A stretch of 64,000 nucleotides of DNA from Meloidogyne chitwoodi (Eukaryota; Nematoda; Chromadorea; Rhabditida; Meloidogynidae). Below, in pieces: positions 55,989 to 64,000 of this stretch. The stretch's first letter is position 1, and every line of letters begins with the position of its first letter. Where the stretch lies: contig JACZZP010000008.1 in the NCBI GenBank assembly GCA_015183035.1, forward strand, positions 2,418,001 to 2,482,000. Reading direction: 5' to 3'. The notes beneath the pieces were generated by a model. That model searched no databases and was not told the DNA's origin. It saw only the letters and a program-made list of their open reading frames with translations. The translations under genes and the position numbers were made by a program.

Positions 55989-56393
55989 ATGGCAAATAAA
56001 TTTATTTTAGTTCCAGAGGAGATATACAAAGGACTTACGACTCATGATACAGGTGAACCAAATATAGATTTTATTCGTACAACTCTTGAGAAAACTAAAA
56101 GAAAAAAAGAAACTCCAAGTGAAAAAAATATAAAGTACAATCAGGAATTGAGAAGATATTTAAAAATGCGTATTGAGCAACAAAATCGACCTGTTAGAGT
56201 AGAAATGGTAGCTAGTTCTAAAGGTATCACAGCTAGGCCTATTTCAGGAATAGATGAAGAGAATGACGATAATATGTTTATAGATGATAGTTTTACATCG
56301 ACATATCTAAATCCTTCCGCTCAAGATATTAAACCTGCTATATTTCAAGATATTAAATCTTCATCTAGACTTAAACTAAAATTTTGGCCCTAA
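55989..56393 (+). CDS. Virus-like cassette ORF 4, small conserved-type protein
   Basis: The ATG at 55989 follows the ORF 3 stop by 6 nt and opens 134 codons. The N-terminus FILVPEEIYKGL, then TGEPNIDFIRTTLEKTKRKK, and KYNQELRRYLKMR resemble another small protein found next to packaging ATPases in invertebrate virus-like elements; function is unknown. The C-terminus KLKFWP and its stop codon are encoded by the first copy of the 169-bp hairpin repeat (CTAAAATTTTGGCCCTAA), so the gene runs directly into the array. Confidence 0.7.
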   Translation: MANKFILVPEEIYKGLTTHDTGEPNIDFIRTTLEKTKRKKETPSEKNIKYNQELRRYLKMRIEQQNRPVRVEMVASSKGITARPISGIDEENDDNMFIDDSFTSTYLNPSAQDIKPAIFQDIKSSSRLKLKFWP

Positions 56394-57318
56394 AAAAATA
56401 AAAAAAAAATAATAATTTTTTTTTTCAAGATTATTCTTGAATTTTTTTTTTTAATAAAAAAAAGGTTGGATATCTCATATCCAATAACCTTAAAAAAAAA
56501 TTATTTAAAAAAAATAAAATTGAAAAAAGTTATGGGCCAAAATATTAAAATTTTGGCCCTAAAAAAATAAAAAAAAAATAATAATTTTTTTTTTCAAGAT
56601 TATTCTTGAATTTTTTTTTTTAATAAAAAAAAGGTTGGATATCTCATATCCAATAACCTTAAAAAAAAATTATTCAAAAAAAATAAAATTGAAAAAAGTT
56701 ATGGGCCAAAATATTAAAATTTTGGCCCTAAAAAAATAAAAAAAAAATAATAATTTTTTTTTTTCAAGATTATTCTTGAATTTTTTTTTTAATAAAAAAA
56801 AGGTTGGATATCTCATATCCAATAACCTTAAAAAAAAATTATTTAAAAAAAATAAAATTGAAAAAAGTTATGGGCCAAAATATTAAAATTTTGGCCCTAA
56901 AAAAATAAAAAAAAAATAATAATTTTTTTTTTCAAGATTATTCTTGAATTTTTTTTTTTAATAAAAAAAAGGTTGGATATCTCATATCCAATAACCTTAA
57001 AAAAAAATTATTTAAAAAAAATAAAATTGAAAAAAGTTATGGGCCAAAATATTAAAATTTTGGCCCTAAAAAAATAAAAAAAAAATAATAATTTTTTTTT
57101 TCAAGATTATTCTTGAATTTTTTTTTTTAATAAAAAAAAGGTTGGATATCTCATATCCAATAACCTTAAAAAAAAATTATTTAAAAAAAATAAAATTGAA
57201 AAAAGTTATGGGCCAAAATATTAAAATTTTGGCCCTAAAAAAATAAAAAAAAAATAATAATTTTTTTTTTCAAGATTATTCTTGAATTTTTTTTTTTAAT
57301 AAAAAAAAGGTTGGATAT
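56372..57318. repeat. Hairpin array 1: 169-bp units, 5.5 copies
   Basis: GGCCC recurs at 56386, 56555, 56724, 56893, 57062 and 57231, an exact 169-bp period. Each unit contains three inverted repeats in order: GGGCCAAAAT paired with ATTTTGGCCC; TCAAG paired with CTTGA around ATTATT; and GGTTGGATAT paired with ATATCCAATAACC. They are separated by A- and T-runs. The array is cut inside the third hairpin, where satA begins. Confidence 0.95.
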
Positions 57319-58330
57319 CATCGAGCTCTTTCGAATGATACCAAATTCAGCAAATTTCCAACGATGGAAATTTTTTTATCGAACTTTGAATTATTCCTTC
57401 AACCCCAAATTTTTAAAATTTTCAAAAAATTTTTTCTCAAAAACTAGTCGATAGATTTTTAAATTTCATAGCTCATTCGATTCAGCTTATCGAGCTCTTT
57501 CGAATGATACCAAATTCAGCAAATTTCCAACGATGGAAATTTTTTTATCGAACTTTGAATTATTCCTTCAACCCCAAATTTTTAAAATTTTCAAAAAATT
57601 TTTTCTCAAAAACTAGTCGATAGATTTTTAAATTTCATAGCTCATTCGATTCAGCTTATCGAGCTCTTTCGAATGATACTAAATTCAGCAAATTTCCAAC
57701 GATGGAAATTTTTTTATCGAACTTTGAATTATTCCTTCAACCCCAAATTTTTAAAATTTTCAAAAAATTTTTTCTCAAAAACTAGTCTATAGATTTTTAA
57801 ATTTCATAGCTCATTCGATTCAGCTTATCGAGCTCTTTCGAATGATACCAAATTCAGCAAATTTCCAACGATGGAAATTTTTTTATCGAACTTTGAATTA
57901 TTCCTTCAACCCCAAATTTTTAAAATTTTCAAAAATTTTTTCTCAAAACTAGTCGATAGATTTTTAAATTTCATAGCTCATTCGATTCAGCTTATTGAGC
58001 TCTTTCGAATGATACCAAATTCAGCAAATTTCCAACGATGGAAATTTTTTTATCGAACTTTAAATTATTCCTTCAACTCCAAATTTTTAAAATTTTCAAA
58101 AATTTTTTTCTCAAAAACTAGTCGATAGATTTTTAAATTTCATAGCTTATTCGATTCAGCTTATTGAGCTCTTTCGAATGATACCAAATTCAGCAAATTT
58201 CCAACGATGGAAATTTTTTTATCGAACTTTGAATTATTCCTTCAACCCCAAATTTTTAAAATTTTCAAAAATTTTTTCTCAAAACTAGTCGATAGATTTT
58301 TAAATTTCATAGCTTATTCGATTCAGCTTA
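57319..58330. repeat. 170-bp satellite, right block (satA), about six copies
   Basis: Units of about 169 bp in the same orientation as the 51731-52183 block, with CGATAGATTTTTAAATTTCA in place of CTGTAGATTTTTAAATTTCA. The copies are very similar to each other, and single-base T-run differences are common. Confidence 0.94.
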
Positions 58331-60575
58331 TGAATTCTGAATATAATTAAGTAAGAATAAATCTTTTGAACAAAATACAGATGAGAGTAATGGACTTATG
58401 TAATTGTAGGTCAGTTATTTAAAAAAAAATTTTGGAATTTTCAAAAAGATCTAAAAGTTTTTAAAAAAATTATTACTTTATGATTCATATATCATTCGAA
58501 AGAGCTTTGAAAGCTGAATATAAATAAGTAAGATTAAACTCTTTTGAACAAATTACAGATGAGAGTAATGGACTTATGAAAATGTAGGTCAGTTATTAAA
58601 AAAAAAATTTTGGAATTTTCAAAAAGATCTAAAAGTTTTTAAAAAAATTATTACTTTATGATTCATATATCATTCGAAAGAGCTTTGAATTCTGAATATA
58701 AATAAGTAAGATTAAACTCTTTTGAACAAATTACAGATGAGAGTAATGGACTTATGAAATTGTAGGTCAGTTATTAAAAAAAAAATTTTGGAATTTTCAA
58801 AAAGATCTAAAAGTTTTTAAAAAAATTATTACTTTATGATTTATATATCATTCGAAAGAGCTTTGAAAGCTGAATATAAATAAGTAAGATTAAACTCTTT
58901 TGAACAAATTACAGATGAGAGTAATGGACTTATGAAATTGTAGGTCAGTTATTAAAAAAAAAATTTTGGAATTTTCAAAAGATCTAAAAGTTTTTAAAAA
59001 AATTATTACTTTATGATTCATATATCATTCGAAAGAGCTTTGAATTCTGAATATAATTAAGTAAGAATAAACTCTTTTGAACAAAATACAGATGAGAGTA
59101 ATGGACTTATGAAATTGTAGGTCAGTTATTTAAAAAAAAAATTTTGGAATTTTCAAAAAGATCTAAAAGTTTTTAAAAAATTATTACTTTATGATTCATA
59201 TATCATTCGAAAGAGCTTTGAAAGCTGAATATAAATAAGTAAGATTAAACTCTTTTGAACAAAATACAGATGAGAGTAATGTACTTATGAAATTGTAGGT
59301 CAGTTATTTAAAAAAAAAAAATTTTGGAATATTCAAAAAGATCTAAAAGTTTTTAAAAAAATTATTACTTTATGATTCATATATCATTCGAAAGAGCTTT
59401 GAAAGCTGAATATAAATAAGTAAGATTAAACTCTTTTGAACAAAATACAGATGAGAGTAATGGACTTATGAAATTGTAGGTCAGTTATTTAAAAAAAAAA
59501 AATTTTGGAATATTCAAAAAGATCTAAAAGTTCTTAAAAAAATTATTACTTTATGATTCATATATCATTCGAAAGAGCTTTGAAAGCTGAATATAAATAA
59601 GTAAGATTAAACTCTTTTGAACAAATTACAGATGAGAGTAATGTACTTATGAAATTGTAGGTCAGTTATTTAAAAAAAAAAAATTTTGGAATATTCAAAA
59701 AGATCTAAAAGTTTTTAAAAAAATTATTACTTTATGATTCATATATCATTCGAAAGAGCTTTGAATTCTGAATATAATTAAGTAAGAATAAACTCTTTTG
59801 AACAAAATACAGATGAGAGTAATGGACTTATGAAATTGTAGGTCAGTTATTTAAAAAAAAAAAATTTTGGAATATTCAAAAAGATCTAAAAGTTTTTAAA
59901 AAAATTATTACTTTATGATTCATATATCATTCGAAAGAGCTTTGAATTCTGAATATAATTAAGTAAGAATAAACTCTTTTGAACAAAATACAGATGAGAG
60001 TAATGGACTTATGAAATTGTAGGTCAGTTATTAAAAAAAAAATTTTGGAATTTTCAAAAAAGATCTAAAAGTTTTAAAAAAATTATTACTTTATGATTCA
60101 TATATCATTCGAAAGAGCTTGAAATTCTGAATATAAATAAGTAAGAATAAACTCTTTTGAACAAAATACAGATGAGAGTAATGGACTTATGTAATTGTAG
60201 GTCAGTTATTTAAAAAAAAAATTTTGAAATTTTCAAAAAGATCTAAAAGTTTTTAAAAAAATTATTACTTTATGATTCATATATCATTCGAAAGAGCTTT
60301 GAAATTCTGAATATAATTAAGTAAGAATAAACTCTTTTGAACAAAATACAGATGAGAGTAATGGACTTATGAAATTGTAGGTCAGTTATTTAAAAAAAAA
60401 ATTTTGGAATTTTCAAAAAGATCTAAAAGTTTTTAAAAAAAATTATTACTTTATGATTCATATATCATTCGAAAGAGCTTTGAAAGCTGAATATAAATAA
60501 GTAAGAATTAAACTCTTTTGAACAAAATACATATGAGAGTAATGGACCTATGTAATTGTAGGTCAGTTATTTTAA
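58331..60575. repeat. 179-bp satellite, right block (satC), about 12.5 copies
   Basis: Units of about 179 bp begin near CATATATCATTCGAAAGAGCT and contain ACAGATGAGAGTAATGGACT and AAAAGATCTAAAAGTTTTTA. Two variants are interspersed, differing at TTTGAAAGCTGAATATAAAT versus TTTGAATTCTGAATATAATT. Copies are highly similar, which suggests recent amplification or homogenisation. Confidence 0.94.
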
Positions 60576-62628
60576 AAAAAATTGGGCTAAAATTTTAATA
60601 TTTTGGCCCATAACTTTTTTCATTTTTATTTTTTTTTAATAATTTTTTTTTCAGAATACACGACTTGTCAAGTCGTGATTTTTTAAAAAAAAAAATCAAG
60701 AATAAACTTGATAAAAAAAAATTATTTATTTATTTTTTTTTAAAAAAAATTGGGCTAAAATTTTAATATTTTGGCCCATAACTTTTTTCATTTTTATTTT
60801 TTTTTAATAATTTTTTTTTCAGAATACACGACTTGTCAAGTCGTGATTTTTTAAAAAAAAAAATCAAGAATAAACTTGATAAAAAAAAATTATTTATTTA
60901 TTTTTTTTTAAAAAAAATTGGGCTAAAATTTTAATATTTTGGCCCATAACTTTTTTCATTTTTATTTTTTTTTAATAATTTTTTTTTCAGAATACACGAC
61001 TTGTCAAGTCGTGATTTTTTAAAAAAAAAAATCAAGAATAAACTTGATAAAAAAAATTATTTATTTATTTTTTTTTAAAAAAAATTGGGCTAAAATTTTA
61101 ATATTTTGGCCCATAACTTTTTTCATTTTTATTTTTTTTTAATAATTTTTTTTTCAGAATACACGACTTGTCAAGTCGTGATTTTTTAAAAAAAAAAATC
61201 AAGAATAAACTTGATAAAAAAAAATTATTTATTTATTTTTTTTTAAAAAAAATTGGGCTAAAATTTTAATATTTTGGCCCATAACTTTTTTCATTTTTAT
61301 TTTTTTTTAATAATTTTTTTTTCAGAATACACGACTTGTCAAGTCGTGATTTTTTAAAAAAAAAAATCAAGAATAAACTTGATAAAAAAAAATTATTTAT
61401 TTATTTTTTTTTAAAAAAAATTGGGCTAAAATTTTAATATTTTGGCCCATAACTTTTTTCATTTTTATTTTTTTTTAATAATTTTTTTTTCAGAATACAC
61501 GACTTGTCAAGTCGTGATTTTTTAAAAAAAAAAAATCAAGAATAAACTTGATAAAAAAAAATTATTTATTTATTTTTTTTTAAAAAAAATTGGGCTAAAA
61601 TTTTAATATTTTGGCCCATAACTTTTTTCATTTTTATTTTTTTTTAATAATTTTTTTTTCAGAATACACGACTTGTCAAGTCGTGATTTTTTAAAAAAAA
61701 AAATCAAGAATAAACTTGATAAAAAAAAATTATTTATTTATTTTTTTTTAAAAAAAATTGGGCTAAAATTTTAATATTTTGGCCCATAACTTTTTTCATT
61801 TTTATTTTTTTTTAATAATTTTTTTTTCAGAATACACGACTTGTCAAGTCGTGATTTTTTAAAAAAAAAAATCAAGAATAAACTTGATAAAAAAAAATTA
61901 TTTATTTATTTTTTTTTAAAAAAAATTGGGCTAAAATTTTAATATTTTGGCCCATAACTTTTTTCATTTTTATTTTTTTTAATAATTTTTTTTTCAGAAT
62001 ACACGACTTGTCAAGTCGTGATTTTTAAAAAAAAAAATCAAGAATAAACTTGATAAAAAAAAATTATTTATTTATTTTTTTTTAAAAAAAATTGGGCTAA
62101 AATTTTAATATTTTGGCCCATAACTTTTTTCATTTTTATTTTTTTTTAATAATTTTTTTTTCAGAATACACGACTTGTCAAGTCGTGATTTTTTAAAAAA
62201 AAAAAATCAAGAATAAACTTGATAAAAAAAATTATTTATTTATTTTTTTTTAAAAAAAATTGGGCTAAAATTTTAATATTTTGGCCCATAACTTTTTTCA
62301 TTTTTATTTTTTTTTAATAATTTTTTTTTCAGAATACACGACTTGTCAAGTCGTGATTTTTTAAAAAAAAAAATCAAGAATAAACTTGATAAAAAAAAAT
62401 TATTTATTTATTTTTTTTTAAAAAAAATTGGGCTAAAATTTTAATATTTTGGCCCATAACTTTTTTCATTTTTATTTTTTTTTAATAATTTTTTTTTCAG
62501 AATACACGACTTGTCAAGTCGTGATTTTTTAAAAAAAAAAATCATGAATAAACTTGATAAAAAAAAATTATTTATTTATTTTTTTTTAAAAAAAATTGGG
62601 CTAAAATTTTAATATTTTGGCCCATAAC
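60576..62628. repeat. Hairpin array 2: 168-bp units, 12 copies, inverted relative to array 1
   Basis: GGGCT recurs at 60583, 60752, 60920, 61087, 61255, 61423, 61592, 61760, 61928, 62094, 62262, 62430 and 62598. Read on the minus strand each unit has GGGCCAAAAT paired with ATTTTAGCCC, then ATCAAG paired with CTTGAT, then CACGACTTG paired with CAAGTCGTG, and it returns through GAAAAAAGTTATGGGCC, which is the same order and the same joining sequence as array 1. The third stem differs completely in sequence from that of array 1. Confidence 0.95.
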
Positions 62629-63007
62629 TTGTCGTAAAATATACAACAAAAATTTATAAAAAATAATCCTTTTCTTTTACAAATATTTATTCTTTTAAAT
62701 AAAACAATTTAAAGATAGAGAAGCTTGTCCAAGAGAAAAAATATAACATCTTAAATATAAAAAAAAAGAAGGCGTATTTAAAAAGTACATAAATATAATC
62801 ACCAAATATTTTTCAGAAAAAAGGGCGTATTTAACAATTAAAGTAGAGAAAAAATAAAAATACCAAAAAAAGAATTTAAAATCATCTTTTTTACAAAAAG
62901 ATGATTAATGGAAAGAAAAATAAAAAATTAAAAATGTCGCATTTAGCGACACTCCAGAATTGACAGAAAAAAATTTTAAGATAATTCAGAACAACAAAAA
63001 AATATGT
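62629..63007. other. AT-rich 3' flank with two further hairpins
   Basis: Two exact inverted repeats lie here: ATCATCTTTTT facing AAAAAGATGAT (about 62881-62906) and TGTCGC facing GCGACA around ATTTA (about 62935-62951). GGCGTATTTAA occurs twice (about 62771 and 62824). No gene is seen. Confidence 0.6.
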
Positions 63008-63778
63008 TTAATCTTTCTTTGAAGATGATGATTGTAAATGTATGTCGTTGATATTATCCCATTCTCCCGCATGTTTTATCATCTGCTGTAGGCTCTCTCT
63101 AATCAACTCGATTTTTGTCCAATAGTCAGCTCGATCAACTACCGTTTTGCAGCCCGAATGTGGAATGAGAGCGAGACAATCAAAAGCTAAAGAACGAATG
63201 CGTTTAACACAGCTTGCTTCTTTAGAATGAGAGCCTCGAATGTCATTTGATTGATTATTTTTAACTTCACTCATTAATTTTTCTCTCTTCATCTTTAAAA
63301 TTTTCATGGCTTTTTCTTCAGTCTGATTGGGTATTATCATTTTTACTGGTGAGCTGTAAAATACTCCATCTGAAATTAAAGCTTTCTTTCTCGGAATTGG
63401 CGGTAGTGGCAAATTTTCATTTAGATCGTCACGTGCACGCTTAACTAAAATTGAGTCAACAATTCTTTTTCCTATCTCCTTTTCTCTTCCAAATACTTTT
63501 CTTAGTTCATTTTCTTTTTCAATTTTAAGAGAATTTTCAATTTTATTCGCTTTGATTGGTTCTTTACTGGATACAATTTCTGAAACTTTAAAAGTTTGTT
63601 TAATTATTTTTCTTTTATTTATTTTACTTAGTAGCTCTTTGTCCTCAGGAGTGGCACTGCGTTCTATCTCGGATTTTTCACTTTCGCTTTCAGTCCCACT
63701 TTCAAAAATTGCCGGGTCTGTCATTTTAATCTTCTTTCCTCCTCTAATTTCTTTTTGAGGTGCTTTTTTAGGTGGCAT
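63008..63778 (-). CDS. Unidentified Lys/Glu-rich protein next to hairpin array 2
   Basis: The frame is open from 63973, but the upstream part is AT-biased Ile/Phe/Leu noise; the ATG at 63778 (MPPKKAPQKEIRGGKK) is the likely start, giving 256 residues. The N-terminal half is basic/acidic and disordered (ESGTESESEKSE). The C-terminal part is more globular (RIRSLAFDCLALIPHSGCK, DYWTKIELIRESLQQMIKHA) and the tail is Ser/Lys. It is intronless, like the virus-like ORFs, and convergent with them across the satellite block. I recognise no family; it could be a viral DNA-associated protein or a retroelement gag-like fragment. Confidence 0.55.
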   Translation of the reverse strand: MPPKKAPQKEIRGGKKIKMTDPAIFESGTESESEKSEIERSATPEDKELLSKINKRKIIKQTFKVSEIVSSKEPIKANKIENSLKIEKENELRKVFGREKEIGKRIVDSILVKRARDDLNENLPLPPIPRKKALISDGVFYSSPVKMIIPNQTEEKAMKILKMKREKLMSEVKNNQSNDIRGSHSKEASCVKRIRSLAFDCLALIPHSGCKTVVDRADYWTKIELIRESLQQMIKHAGEWDNINDIHLQSSSSKKD

Positions 63779-64000
63779 TTTCCAAAAAAATTTTTCTAAA
63801 ATATGAGAAAATGTTAATATTAATATCAATGTGAAACATAAGTATAGTATCATTATGTGGATGAAATTAAAATATTTAAAATTAATGAATTCTTTATAAA
63901 ATATTATAAGATTTAAAGATTTAAAATGAAATTTCTTTATAATGTTCTCATATTTATACAAAATATTCCCCAAAAATAACGGGCCAAGGACAAGATGAGT
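63779..64000. other. AT-rich upstream region of the 63-kb ORF
   Basis: Very AT-rich; it probably holds the promoter of the minus-strand ORF. No motif is certain. The element appears to continue past the right edge. Confidence 0.4.

Noticed and set aside
56372..62628. Possible CRISPR arrays
   Set aside because: The units are contiguous and nearly identical over their whole length, with no unique spacers, in a eukaryotic context; they are satellites.

Overview
The window reads as an AT-rich (mostly intron-dense, 40-100 nt introns) nematode nuclear genome. The evidence is a DBL-1-type BMP ligand, a cuticlin-type ZP protein with a furin site and C-terminal membrane anchor, an ALK/SCD-2 receptor, a KLC-2-type kinesin light chain and a multi-exon BPI/LBP protein, all with worm-like short introns. 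The exact clade cannot be fixed from the sequence; base composition, GC-AG introns and 170-180 bp satellites would suit a tylenchid or another AT-rich nematode.

Positions 1-51,070 are a gene-dense chromosomal segment. In order it holds NPHP4 (minus, cut by the left edge), MRPS5 (+), weak unidentified exons near 8.6-10 kb, a BMP ligand (+), SNX27 (+), an EGF-like/PPxY single-pass protein (minus), a ZP-domain protein (+), kinesin light chain (+), a BPI-fold lipid-binding protein (+), a probable MARVEL-like four-helix membrane protein (minus), AP-2 sigma (minus), a kinectin/RRBP1-like coiled-coil ER protein (+), an ALK-family receptor tyrosine kinase (+), a candidate amidated neuropeptide precursor (+) and RUNDC1 (+). 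Several are head-to-head pairs with short shared promoters (AP2S1/kinectin-like, EGF/ZP, NPHP4/MRPS5). Three non-autonomous mobile elements can be defined in detail: a palindromic element in the last AP2S1 intron, a palindromic element with a tRNA-derived core in a RUNDC1 intron, and a 1.07 kb hAT-type element with an 8-bp target duplication that itself carries a nested 157-bp hAT element with its own 8-bp duplication.

At about 51.1 kb the character changes abruptly. A broken HSP70 fragment is followed by satellite DNA: a 170-bp family, a palindromic CpG-rich 37-39 bp minisatellite and a 179-bp family. Embedded in this (54,459-56,393) is a compact, intronless, overlapping four-ORF cassette with a TATA box. 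It includes a P-loop packaging-type ATPase and two small proteins of the kind I associate with Polinton/Maverick- or adintovirus-like dsDNA elements. The stop codon of its last ORF lies in the first unit of a 169-bp tandem array whose every unit carries three stem-loops. More of the 170- and 179-bp satellites follow, then a second hairpin array (168-bp units, 12 copies) in the opposite orientation and with the same stem-loop order, then a minus-strand ORF (63,008-63,778) pointing back at it.

The most unusual structure in the window is this virus-like cassette bordered by two inverted, architecturally identical stem-loop arrays, set among satellites that all share one 13-16 bp core box. Function of the arrays is inference; the repeat structure itself is directly visible.
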